Assembly: GCA_965554225.1 (NCBI GenBank)
Contig: CBEVZC010000010.1
Location: 1 to 43,119, forward strand
From: BMS3ABIN04 sp965554225
GTDB taxonomy: Bacteria > Bacteroidota > Ignavibacteria > Ignavibacteriales > Melioribacteraceae
Length of the DNA stretch: 43,119 bases
Direction: 5' to 3'
Below, piece by piece: positions 18,153 to 25,340 of this stretch. Position numbers and translations under genes: made by a program. Below the pieces are notes generated by a model. That model had not been told where the DNA came from. It worked only from the letters and a program-made list of their open reading frames with translations, and searched no databases. Position 1 is the stretch's first letter; each line of letters begins with the position of its first letter.

Positions 18153-18256
18153 TTTCACATCATTATTTATGAAGAAAACAATTGTTTAATTAAATATACA
18201 ATTTTAAAAATGTTTTTGAGAAAAATATGCGGAAAAGTTTTTACCCTTTTTAACAT

Positions 18257-18293
18257 AAAAAACCTTCGAAGGATTTAATTCTCCGAAGGTTTT
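18257..18293 (-). terminator. Intrinsic terminator after the first ompH copy
   Basis: A 10-bp perfect stem (AAAACCTTCG at 18259-18268 with CGAAGGTTTT at 18284-18293) encloses a 15-base loop. On the minus strand a run of six T follows the stem. It separates the uppS-bamA-ompH unit from the ompH-lpx unit. Confidence 0.8.
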
Positions 18294-18324
18294 AAACTAG
18301 TTAAAATATAAGTTGTGACTAATG

Positions 18325-18849
18325 TTACTTTCCTCTTTTCAATTTGTCAAGTACAGCATTGGTTAAGTCAAATTCCGGATCTGCATACAAAACAACTACA
18401 CCACCGGCTTTATCAAAAATATAATTCATCCCTTCTTTTTTTCGAACAACATCAATAGCTTTCATAATTTTGTCTTTAATTGGCTGCATTAATTCAGTCT
18501 GCTTAGCGAAAAACTCACCTTTAGGTTGACCAAATTTCTTTTGTCTGAAATCCTGGATTTGTTGTTCCTTCATTACTAAATTTTGCTGAACCTCTTTTTG
18601 TTTATCAGGCGTCATATTAGCTAATTGCTTTTGTGCAGTTTGATATGCTTGTTGTAATTCTTTTGTCATACTATCAATTTTCTTTGACCATTTTTGAGTT
18701 AATGCGTCCAAATCACTTTGAGCCTTAATTGCAGGCGGATATTGTTGCAGAATAATTTGAGAATCAACCCAACCGATTTTAAGACTATTATTTTGTGCAA
18801 CTAAATTAACAGTTACAAAACTTAGTAATATAAAAATTAGTGCTTTCAA
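18325..18849 (-). CDS. OmpH/Skp-like periplasmic chaperone, copy 1
   Basis: A second Skp-like protein, 174 aa from the start chosen here. I take the TTG at 18849, not the first ATG of the frame at 18906, because AGAGG lies just upstream of the TTG, the protein then begins directly with a signal peptide (KALIFILLSFVTVNLVAQ), and the longer version would overlap the end of bamA by 37 bases with a non-signal extension. The mature part shows LKIGWVDSQIILQQYP, a Gln/Lys-rich coiled-coil arm region (about 50-120), and a FDKAGGVVVLYADPEFDLTNAV ending in two parts like copy 2. It follows bamA by 20 bases and is probably co-transcribed with it. Confidence 0.88.
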   Translation of the reverse strand: MKALIFILLSFVTVNLVAQNNSLKIGWVDSQIILQQYPPAIKAQSDLDALTQKWSKKIDSMTKELQQAYQTAQKQLANMTPDKQKEVQQNLVMKEQQIQDFRQKKFGQPKGEFFAKQTELMQPIKDKIMKAIDVVRKKEGMNYIFDKAGGVVVLYADPEFDLTNAVLDKLKRGK

Positions 18850-18869
18850 TGTTACCTCTTTGTTTGTGA

Positions 18870-21374
18870 TTAAAAACCTCTTCCGAATTGAAAATGAAAT
18901 ACCCATTGCGGATCTTTACCGTCAACACTTTTTCGATCAAAACCATAGCCATAGTCGAAACCAATAAGTCCAATGGGATTTATTAGAATTCTGGCGCCAA
19001 CGCCAACAGATCTTTTTAGATCGAGTAAATTAGCGCTTTTTAAATCTAAATAATTATTACCTGCCTCAGCAAAAGCCAGTACGTAAAGCGGCATTGGTTC
19101 AAGAGTAAGAGCAGCTCTAATTTCAGCCGTATACTTTGTCATCACCCTGCCGCCAACAATTTGATTTGTTCCGTTAATAAATTGTTTTGGTCCAACGGAT
19201 CTATCTTCATAACCTCTTAAAGGTGTTGTGGCAATTACTAAACCGTTTCCGCCCATAAAGAAAAATTCAAATGGTTGAATTGCAGTACCGTTAACAATTT
19301 CGTGAATATATCCCAGATCTATTCCGGCATAAAATGTAATTCTATTGGAATTAAAAATTCTTCTGTACCAATCTGTTTTAAATTGAACTTTATAGTAATC
19401 AACATCACCCGGAAGTATTGGTCCGCCGGAAAGTTCGGCGTTCAATGAAATTTTTGATCCGATTGACGGGAAAATCGGATTATCAATATCATCTCTGCTT
19501 AGGGTTGCTCCTAAAGTATACTGCCTTGTTATTCCTTCTCTGTAAAAATTAGCGCCGTTGATTACGTCATTATATTGAAATTTAAGTGACCCTTGCAAAT
19601 AAAATCTATCATCAGGCCAAGTAAGTCTTCTGCCTACTCTTCCGGTTATTCCACTTTGACGAAGATCGTAAATATATCTTTGACGAGTATCAAATGCATT
19701 AAACCCTAATAAAGTTGGTGTATCTAAAAACCATGGTTCGGTAAAGCCTAAATTAAAGGTACGATAAAAATTTCCGACACCGAATTGCCAGTTAAAATCC
19801 AATCTTTGTCCACCGCCCATTTGGAAAGGTTTTGCAAGATAGAAGTTTGACAGCGTTACTCCAACGGAACCGCTGAATCCGAATGCTCCGCTATAACCCA
19901 CAGACGCATTTAAGTAATCACTGGATTTTTCTGATACATTATAAATAAGATTTACCGTGCTATCGTTTGCCGGTCTATAATCAACTCCTTTTTTATAGAG
20001 CTGTTCAACGTTAAAATATTTTAAATTGGCTAATTGTTGAATACTTCTAAAAATATTGCTTCTTCTAAAATAATCTCCGGGTATTGTAAAAAGTTCTCTT
20101 CGTATTACTTTATCCATGGTTCTGTCATTACCTGTAATTTCTACATCACCAATCTTAAATCTGTTTCCCTCTGTTATTTTTATGTGTATATCAACTGAAT
20201 CGGGGTCTACTTTTATTTCGCTTACTTCTTGATTATAACGTAAGTAACCGCTGTTCATAAAAAGAGATGATACGTCATTTTGACTTTCGTTACCATAGAG
20301 ATTCTGATTAAATCTTTCATAATCATAAATATCGCCTTTATGAAAGTCCAGCGTTGCGTTCAGTATTTTATCGTTATAAATTGTATTGCCTTCCCATGTT
20401 ATATTTCTAATTTTATACTGTGGTCCTTCATAAACACTTATTAAAATATCAACATAATTTTTATCTTTTGAAAAAATTAAAGTATCTCCTAATACCTCAA
20501 AATCTCGGTAACCGTTTTTCTTATAAAAAGTGGTTAATAAATCTTCGTCTTTTTTGAAGTCCTCTTTATTAAAAGTAGCGCTGCTCCAAAATCTCCACCA
20601 TCTGTCTTCTTTAGTGTCGTCAAATTCAGATTTTAAGTCGTCGTCACTAAATGCTTTGTTACCAACAAATTCAATTTTTTTAACTGTTATTTTATCGCCT
20701 TCGGTAATATTAAACAACAGAAGAACACGGTCTTTGATTTTTCTAATAATGTTTGAATTTAATTTGGGGTCATAATCGTATTCGGTAGCATATTCTTGTG
20801 AAAGATCTTTTTCATTGTGCCATGTTACGGTAATACTATTGTCGGAGGTATCAGCTTTGGAAAATGTATAGGTGTCAGTTATTATTTTTGCGTTTAAATA
20901 ACCATCTTTTTGATAAAGCTGCTGAATTTTTACTTCAGCAGTTTTTATATCCTGAGGTTTAAGTGTTTGTCCTCGTACGATTGAAATTTCTTTTGTTATA
21001 TCGTCTTCATCTAATTCATCATTGCCGCTTATTTCAATTTTTTCTATTCGTGGTAATTCCTTGACTTTAATTAGAAGAAAAACACCGCTATTAATTTTTT
21101 TATCAATTAAAATTTCAATATCGCTAAATATTCCCAATGCCCAAAGTCTATCAATAGCATTTTTTGTTGCATCTCCGGGAACTTCAATTTCGTTACCTTC
21201 TTTTAAGCCACTATTAGCAATAATGGTAATTGGGTCGGCAGTTTTATTTCCTTCAACCGAAATACCTAATATTTTATAATTTACCTTTTTAAATTGTGCA
21301 AAATTATAACTTGAAAAAAGGAGAATTATTAAAAGGCTATATTTAAACCATCTCTTTCGAAAGGTCGTTAACAT
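18870..21374 (-). CDS. bamA: Outer-membrane protein assembly factor BamA
   Basis: BamA inserts beta-barrel proteins into the outer membrane. From the chosen start the protein is 834 aa: signal peptide (MLTTFRKRWFKYSLLIILLF...FAQ), five POTRA-type periplasmic repeats (roughly 30-460; recognisable by IEISGNDELDEDDI, IEFVGNKAFSDDDL, ITWEGNTIYNDKIL and VEITGNDRTMDKVI), then an Omp85 barrel ending FHFQFGRGF. The frame is open back to 21452, but that adds 26 residues ahead of the signal peptide; the ATG at 21374 puts the signal at the N-terminus. It overlaps uppS by 32 bases, so translation is probably coupled. Confidence 0.94.
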   Translation of the reverse strand: MLTTFRKRWFKYSLLIILLFSSYNFAQFKKVNYKILGISVEGNKTADPITIIANSGLKEGNEIEVPGDATKNAIDRLWALGIFSDIEILIDKKINSGVFLLIKVKELPRIEKIEISGNDELDEDDITKEISIVRGQTLKPQDIKTAEVKIQQLYQKDGYLNAKIITDTYTFSKADTSDNSITVTWHNEKDLSQEYATEYDYDPKLNSNIIRKIKDRVLLLFNITEGDKITVKKIEFVGNKAFSDDDLKSEFDDTKEDRWWRFWSSATFNKEDFKKDEDLLTTFYKKNGYRDFEVLGDTLIFSKDKNYVDILISVYEGPQYKIRNITWEGNTIYNDKILNATLDFHKGDIYDYERFNQNLYGNESQNDVSSLFMNSGYLRYNQEVSEIKVDPDSVDIHIKITEGNRFKIGDVEITGNDRTMDKVIRRELFTIPGDYFRRSNIFRSIQQLANLKYFNVEQLYKKGVDYRPANDSTVNLIYNVSEKSSDYLNASVGYSGAFGFSGSVGVTLSNFYLAKPFQMGGGQRLDFNWQFGVGNFYRTFNLGFTEPWFLDTPTLLGFNAFDTRQRYIYDLRQSGITGRVGRRLTWPDDRFYLQGSLKFQYNDVINGANFYREGITRQYTLGATLSRDDIDNPIFPSIGSKISLNAELSGGPILPGDVDYYKVQFKTDWYRRIFNSNRITFYAGIDLGYIHEIVNGTAIQPFEFFFMGGNGLVIATTPLRGYEDRSVGPKQFINGTNQIVGGRVMTKYTAEIRAALTLEPMPLYVLAFAEAGNNYLDLKSANLLDLKRSVGVGARILINPIGLIGFDYGYGFDRKSVDGKDPQWVFHFQFGRGF

Positions 21375-22164
21375 TATTTGTTTGTTTAAGATTGTTAGAT
21401 AATTGTTCACTGATAAGTCCAAATCTTCGTTCCCTTGATTGATAATTTTCAATTGCTTCTACAAGGTGTTTACATTTAAATTGCGGCCAAAGTACATTGC
21501 TCACATAAAGTTCGGAATATGCGAGTTGCCATATCAAAAAATTACTTATTCTATATTCTCCACCACTCCTAATCATTAAATCAGGATCCGGCATATCTGC
21601 TGTGTCTAAAGATTTTGAGATTAAAGTTTCATCAATATCAGATAAAGTAATTTCATTATTTTTGTATAATTGAGCAATTTTTTTTACAGCTTGCGTAATT
21701 TCCCACCGCCCACTATAACTAACCGCTAAATTAAGAACAAGTTTAGTATTATTTTTTGTCTTTTCAACTGCTTGCTCCAATTCATTCAGTACTATTTGGG
21801 GTAAAAGGTTTTTATCGCCGATTGTATTAATTCTTACACCGTTAGCATGTAATTCATTAGTTTCATTCTGCAAAGATCTAACCATTAAGCGCATTAAAGT
21901 AGTAATTTCTTTCTGAGGCCTTTTCCAATTTTCCGTACTAAATGTATAAAGTGTTAAGTATTTAATATCTAATTTTATACATGATTCCACCATTATTCGT
22001 ACGGTCTCAACACCCTTTCTATGACCCGCTGCTCTTGGTAAACCTTTTTTTAATGCCCATCTTCCATTCCCATCCATAATAATGGCGATATGTTCAGGAA
22101 TGTTTCCGTTTAATCTCAACCCATCTAATAATTCAATATCCTTTGGGGATAATTTTTTAGCCAA
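21343..22164 (-). CDS. uppS: Undecaprenyl (isoprenyl) diphosphate synthase
   Basis: The cis-prenyltransferase makes the C55 lipid carrier for peptidoglycan and LPS O-unit assembly. The 273-aa sequence carries HIAIIMDGNGRWA with the catalytic Asp at about 31, GHRKGVETVR, TLYTFSTENWKRP, and the C-terminal LMIRSGGEYRISNFLIWQLAYSE block split over the diphosphate-binding region. The start is TTG (MAKKLSPKD) with AAGAG upstream; no nearby ATG is in frame. It is the first gene after a 463-base non-coding gap with a good promoter, so it probably leads the uppS-bamA-ompH transcript, all envelope functions. Confidence 0.95.
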   Translation of the reverse strand: MAKKLSPKDIELLDGLRLNGNIPEHIAIIMDGNGRWALKKGLPRAAGHRKGVETVRIMVESCIKLDIKYLTLYTFSTENWKRPQKEITTLMRLMVRSLQNETNELHANGVRINTIGDKNLLPQIVLNELEQAVEKTKNNTKLVLNLAVSYSGRWEITQAVKKIAQLYKNNEITLSDIDETLISKSLDTADMPDPDLMIRSGGEYRISNFLIWQLAYSELYVSNVLWPQFKCKHLVEAIENYQSRERRFGLISEQLSNNLKQTNNVNDLSKEMV

Positions 22165-22199
22165 AACTTTGCTCTTAGTTTAAAAATATTTAAACAACC

Positions 22200-22228
22200 A
22201 AAATAACCGACGGTATAGTAAATGTCAA
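22200..22228 (-). promoter_or_regulatory. Sigma-70-type promoter for uppS-bamA-ompH
   Basis: On the minus strand TTGACA (22228-22223) is followed after exactly 17 bases by TATTTT (22205-22200). The predicted transcription start near 22193 leaves a leader of about 30 bases before the TTG start of uppS. Confidence 0.6.
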
Positions 22229-22607
22229 GGTTGTAAAGCAGTATGAAAAATATGACATTTTCAAATAGAACGTTTTTTATACAACCAAAATCATAAAATG
22301 TTCTAATAAAAAAGAGTCAATAATTATATTCTTAGTTATGGAAGGATTATAAATTTGTATTTACTCATTGCAAAAACATTACTAAGGCCAGGTACCCTTA
22401 CGTAAAATTTAGGGAAATTGTTTTATGGATAATTAATACATTATCGAGAGTAAAATCCTTTTCTGATATTTCTTTTAGTCCTTTCTTTTTTAAGAGAGGA
22501 TTCAGGTGAGTTTAGTAAAAAAACAAAATCAGAAAAGTATTTCGGCCATTTAAATTATTTTTTTGTTGAATTATCGAGCTATGTATATTAAAGACTTATC
22601 TAGAAAA
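22229..22607. other. Non-coding stretch upstream of the uppS promoter
   Basis: Between the end of the LexA unit and the uppS promoter there are about 380 bases with no convincing ORF. An imperfect inverted repeat (AGAAC near 22267-22271 pairing with GTTCT at 22300-22304, flanked by T- and A-rich arms) is the only structure I noticed. No tRNA-like or known small-RNA signature was recognised. Confidence 0.5.
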
Positions 22608-22631
22608 TTAGTTCAAAAAAATTTGAACTAA
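22608..22631 (-). terminator. Terminator of the LexA unit
   Basis: A perfect 10-bp inverted repeat (TTAGTTCAAA at 22608-22617, TTTGAACTAA at 22622-22631) with a 4-base loop overlaps the TAG stop of the 129-aa ORF and is followed on the minus strand by TTTTCT. It fits a short intrinsic terminator. Confidence 0.6.
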
Positions 22632-23017
22632 TTAAATTGTTTCTCGGGTAATTTAATAAGTCTAATATTTTTATTCGCTTCTTCGGATAAATTAGAAACA
22701 ATAAGTTTTGCTTTGTCATACAGGAAAAGGGGAACACCAACAAATAATGTAACTTTCCTATGAGAATATTTTGTTTCCCGTGTAGCAAGAAATTCTAATT
22801 TCGAATAAACTTTGGGATCATCAAGCTCTTCTTCTTTTAAGATAATGCCAATTGCGTACTTCTTTTTCTGTTTACCTATTGCATCAACTTGGTATTTCCC
22901 AATTGCAGATGGTTCCGGAAGGTAAGTGCCAAATTTTCTAGATAATGTCATGTAACCATACTTCCAAAAATTTTGAATTAAACCATCAACTCTATTCTCA
23001 TACCTTATTTTGTCCAT
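22628..23017 (-). CDS. Hypothetical 129-aa protein in the LexA operon
   Basis: I do not recognise this family. The 129-aa protein has no signal peptide or membrane helix, so it is probably cytoplasmic. Predicted pattern: an N-terminal helix (NRVDGLIQNFWKYGYMTLSRKFG), strands around YQVDAIGKQ and KKYAIGIIL, a long helix (DPKVYSKLEFLATRETKY), a strand VTLFVGVP and a final helix-strand ending IRLIKLP. That order resembles the core of PD-(D/E)XK nuclease-like folds, but the ExK position is occupied by hydrophobic residues, so any such domain would be inactive or the resemblance is chance. It begins 15 bases after the WYL-like gene and ends in a hairpin, so it is probably the last gene of the lexA transcript. 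Confidence 0.65.
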   Translation of the reverse strand: MDKIRYENRVDGLIQNFWKYGYMTLSRKFGTYLPEPSAIGKYQVDAIGKQKKKYAIGIILKEEELDDPKVYSKLEFLATRETKYSHRKVTLFVGVPLFLYDKAKLIVSNLSEEANKNIRLIKLPEKQFN

Positions 23018-23032
23018 TTTTCCCTCGTTTAT

Positions 23033-23281
23033 TTAATTATAAATAGGGAGGATAGGAATAATTGGTGAAAATTTTTTGTTATTAAGAACTTTAATATTGA
23101 AAATCTTTCCGTATTCAAACATGCGAATTTCATTGGTATTATTTACACGTCCGTAAATAACTTTATTACCTCCGGAAGAGATTGAGAGGTAATAAGGTTC
23201 TATTATGATAGATTCAAGATTGTATAAAAATCTTATTTTTGTTCTTTGTGAAATTGCGCTATTAAATAAATCTGTTTTCAT
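23033..23281 (-). CDS. Stand-alone WYL-like domain protein
   Basis: A small protein, 82 aa from the ATG chosen here. The frame also opens at a TTG at 23296 that overlaps the lexA stop. The sequence matches the core of WYL domains: FNSAISQRTKIRFLYN (helix then strand), IIIEPYYLSIS (the EPY/L strand), GNKVIYGRVN in place of the W-Y-L strand, and MFEYGKIFNIKVLNNKKF for the F..(D/Y)RI..(I/V)..L segment. WYL domains bind single-stranded nucleic acid or other ligands and usually sit on a DNA-binding HTH protein in DNA-damage and phage-defence regulators. Here the HTH is absent, but LexA, an HTH repressor, is encoded immediately upstream. Functional interaction with LexA is an inference. Confidence 0.65.
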   Translation of the reverse strand: MKTDLFNSAISQRTKIRFLYNLESIIIEPYYLSISSGGNKVIYGRVNNTNEIRMFEYGKIFNIKVLNNKKFSPIIPILPIYN

Positions 23282-23292
23282 TTTATTTCTAA

Positions 23293-23925
23293 TCAATTAT
23301 AATTTCTATAAACACCGATAATTTTACCGATTATTGAAAAGTCTTGTTTGTTTGTCATATCTAAAACCGGATAATTTTTATTAGCCGGTACCAAGTATGT
23401 TTTACCCTTTTTATTTTCATAAGTTTTAAGAGTGGATTCATCTCCGATTAATGCAACAACTATGTCTCCATTTTTTGCATTCTTTTGGGAACTGACCAAA
23501 ACTAAGTCTCCATCCAAAATACCTGCGTCTGTCATACTGTCGCCACTAGTTTTAAGTGCAAAAATACTGTTCTTACTTTTTATTAGACTTGCATCAATTG
23601 TAAAAGTTCCTTCAATGTTCTCTTCGGCAAGTACCGGATAACCTGCGGCGACTCTACCAATAATAGGAACAGTAATTGAGGAATTTGATTCTGGATTCAC
23701 ATTATTATTGTTTTTAACCAATGATATAGAACGGGATGAATTACTTTCTATTTTTAAATAGCCCTTTTTAACTAATGCATCAATGTGCCTTTTTACTCCG
23801 AAAGTACTGGCAATGTTAAATTCTTTACCAATTTGTCTGTAAGTAGGAGGATAATGATTTTCTTCAACAAACAATTGAATAAAATCTAAAATATGTAATT
23901 GTCTATCTGTAAGCTTTGGTCTCAT
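23293..23925 (-). CDS. lexA: LexA repressor / autoprotease
   Basis: LexA represses SOS genes and cleaves itself when stimulated by RecA filaments on ssDNA. From the ATG at 23925 the protein is 210 aa and starts MRPKLTDRQLHILDFI, the normal LexA N-terminus; the 15 extra residues of the longer frame would extend upstream of the predicted transcription start. The winged-helix DNA-binding domain covers about 1-68. The S24-type domain has the cleavage site A94-G95 (RVAAGYP), the nucleophile S130 (SGDSMTDAGI) and the catalytic base K167 (DESTLKTY). All key residues are present, so it should be self-cleaving. It heads a three-gene unit and has a palindrome over its -10 region. Confidence 0.95.
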   Translation of the reverse strand: MRPKLTDRQLHILDFIQLFVEENHYPPTYRQIGKEFNIASTFGVKRHIDALVKKGYLKIESNSSRSISLVKNNNNVNPESNSSITVPIIGRVAAGYPVLAEENIEGTFTIDASLIKSKNSIFALKTSGDSMTDAGILDGDLVLVSSQKNAKNGDIVVALIGDESTLKTYENKKGKTYLVPANKNYPVLDMTNKQDFSIIGKIIGVYRNYN

Positions 23926-23939
23926 AGTAGTGCCATTTT

Positions 23940-23960
23940 GTTCACTAAAATATAGTAAAC
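23940..23960. promoter_or_regulatory. Candidate LexA operator (autoregulatory)
   Basis: An inverted repeat of half-sites GTTCACTA (23940-23947) and TAGTAAAC (23953-23960) with a 5-base spacer; 7 of 8 positions are symmetric. It covers the -10 element of the lexA promoter and runs to the predicted transcription start. The LexA motif of this lineage is not known to me, so assignment rests on position and symmetry. Confidence 0.6.
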
Positions 23961-23977
23961 TTTTGTACACGTGTCAA
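23949..23977 (-). promoter_or_regulatory. Sigma-70-type promoter of lexA
   Basis: Minus strand: TTGACA (23977-23972), 17-base spacer, TATATT (23954-23949). A start near 23940 would give a leader of only about 15 bases before the ATG at 23925, which explains why no strong Shine-Dalgarno is seen. Confidence 0.75.
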
Positions 23978-24063
23978 GGGAAAAATATTTATTGTAATAT
24001 TTTCCCCTTTTAGTAGATGAAGAAAGTTCTAAATTAAAAGGGAGTGATACAAAAAAGTGCAAG

Positions 24064-24091
24064 AAAAAAAGGCTGCATAAAAATTGCAGCC
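24064..24091 (-). terminator. Intrinsic terminator of ilvE
   Basis: GGCTGCA and TGCAGCC arms (24071-24077 and 24085-24091) form a 7-bp stem with a 7-base loop. On the minus strand the stem is followed by seven T (24070-24064). It lies 20 bases after the ilvE stop. Confidence 0.88.
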
Positions 24092-24110
24092 CTTTCTCAT
24101 TCCGAAAGAA

Positions 24111-25178
24111 TTAAATATGAGTTATCCAATTATATTTGTCTTCCTTTTTCCCATATTGGATATCTGTTATTTCTTTATAAAGCTTGGTACCTAATTCACC
24201 TGCATGATCATCGCTAAATTTAATAACTTTATCATGATATTTTAATTTGCTTAAGGATGAAATAACCGCCGCTGTACCGGTTCCAAATATTTCAACTAAA
24301 TTGTCTTTGCTGTAGGAATCAAAGACTTCTTGGAGCGGAATTCTTCTTTCCTTTACATTATAATTCCAGTCTTTTAAAATTTGCAGAACGGACATTCTGG
24401 TTATTCCCGGTAAAATACTACCAGTTAATGGCGGGGTGCAGACTTCATCTTTAAATTGTACAAAAATATTCATTGTTCCAACTTCTTCAATATATTTCTG
24501 TTCAATTGCATCCAACCATAGAACTTGGGTAAATCCTTCTTTTATTGCTTCCCGTTGAGCTGCTAAGCTCGCAGCGTAATTGCCCGGTGTTTTGCATTCT
24601 CCAACACCTTTTCTTACTGCTCTAACAAAGTGATCGGTTGCTAAAATCGGTACCGGCTTAAAACCTTCGGGATAATATGGACCAACCGGGCTAAGCATGA
24701 TGATCAATTTAAATGTATTTGATGGTCTTACACCAAGAATTGGATCGGTTGCAAAAATTAGGGGACGAATATATAATGCATATCCCTCTTTTGTTGGTAT
24801 CCAATCTTTTTCAACATTTAGCAATTCAATTAATGCTTCCATCAGAAAATCTATATCAACCTGAGGGATACACATCCTATCGGAAGAACGGTTAAGTCGT
24901 TCAAAATGTTTTCTAGGTCTGAAAAGTGCTATTTTACCATCAATTTGTTTATAAGCTTTCATCCCCTCAAAAACAGCTTGGGCATAATGTAAAGCCATGG
25001 TAGCAGGACTAAGTTTTAAGTCGTCAAATTTTTTAATTGTAGGACTATGCCATCCACCTAAAGCTTCGTCATAATCCATCACGAACATATGTTCAGTAAA
25101 ATTTCTACCGAAAATTAAATTTTCTGGTAATTTCACATCTGAGTTTTGCTCTACATCTTGATAAATAATAGTGTCCAT
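24111..25178 (-). CDS. ilvE: Branched-chain amino acid aminotransferase
   Basis: A PLP fold-type IV enzyme (355 aa) that interconverts Leu, Ile and Val with their 2-oxo acids, using 2-oxoglutarate/glutamate. It resembles the longer class II BCAT form: HYAQAVFEGMKAY, ALYIRPLIFATD, GVGECKTPGNYAASLAAQ with the Schiff-base lysine at about K196, EVGTMNIF and SILPGITRMSVL. The ATG follows a GGGGAAG ribosome-binding site. A leader ORF rich in branched-chain codons and a terminator hairpin lie in the 170 bases upstream, so expression is probably controlled by attenuation. A strong terminator follows. No other ilv or leu genes are in the window. Confidence 0.95.
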   Translation of the reverse strand: MDTIIYQDVEQNSDVKLPENLIFGRNFTEHMFVMDYDEALGGWHSPTIKKFDDLKLSPATMALHYAQAVFEGMKAYKQIDGKIALFRPRKHFERLNRSSDRMCIPQVDIDFLMEALIELLNVEKDWIPTKEGYALYIRPLIFATDPILGVRPSNTFKLIIMLSPVGPYYPEGFKPVPILATDHFVRAVRKGVGECKTPGNYAASLAAQREAIKEGFTQVLWLDAIEQKYIEEVGTMNIFVQFKDEVCTPPLTGSILPGITRMSVLQILKDWNYNVKERRIPLQEVFDSYSKDNLVEIFGTGTAAVISSLSKLKYHDKVIKFSDDHAGELGTKLYKEITDIQYGKKEDKYNWITHI

Positions 25179-25231
25179 TACTTCCCCTTTTTTTTTCAGT
25201 TGTTGATGGCATTTAGTCTCGTAAACATTTT

Positions 25232-25267
25232 AAAACAAAAATGCCCGGGATAAAATAATACCGGGCA
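25232..25267 (-). terminator. Attenuator terminator upstream of ilvE
   Basis: TGCCCGG and CCGGGCA arms (25242-25248, 25261-25267) form a GC-rich 7-bp stem with a 12-base loop. On the minus strand it is followed by TTTTTGTTTT. It is located 54 bases before the ilvE ATG and 4 bases after the stop of the leader ORF, so it would end transcription before ilvE unless prevented. Confidence 0.82.
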
Positions 25268-25271
25268 CCAT

Positions 25272-25340
25272 TTAAAAATGATTTTCAATAATGATTATCA
25301 GCAAATTTGCTTTAATAATATTTACGAGGTTTAATGCCAT
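25272..25340 (-). CDS. Leader peptide of the ilvE attenuator (Leu/Ile/Val-rich, 22 aa)
   Basis: This ATG-to-TAA ORF is too short for routine gene calling. It encodes 22 residues beginning MALNLVNIIK; residues 13-18 read LLIIII, and 11 of the 22 residues are Leu, Ile or Val. Such composition, immediate placement before an intrinsic terminator and a downstream branched-chain aminotransferase gene match the design of ilv/leu leader peptides known from enterobacteria, where slow decoding of the regulatory codons prevents terminator formation. The ribosome-binding site is weak (GAG two bases before ATG). I could not identify a convincing antiterminator that competes with the terminator stem, so the exact mechanism is open. 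Confidence 0.72.
   Translation of the reverse strand: MALNLVNIIKANLLIIIIENHF

Larger units (their letters stand above)
25206..25340. repeat. Long imperfect inverted repeat enclosing the ilvE attenuator
   Basis: The arm at 25206-25229 and the arm at 25317-25340 are inverted copies with 20 of 24 positions matching (two 8-base perfect blocks, ATGGCATT-type and CTCGTAAA-type, flank a short mismatch). In ilvE-sense RNA the 5' arm is the first eight codons of the leader ORF including its AUG, and the 3' arm lies between the terminator and the ilvE ribosome-binding site. Pairing would hide the leader start codon after read-through. Confidence 0.7.

Noticed and set aside
18850..18906. Upstream ATG extension of the first ompH copy
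   Set aside because: It adds 19 residues before a clear signal peptide, overlaps the end of bamA, and lacks the AGAGG that precedes the TTG at 18849.
22600..22788. 62-aa minus-strand ORF overlapping the 129-aa gene
   Set aside because: Out-of-frame overlap with a gene that has better spacing and start; hydrophobic composition is explained by frame shift of AT-rich sequence.
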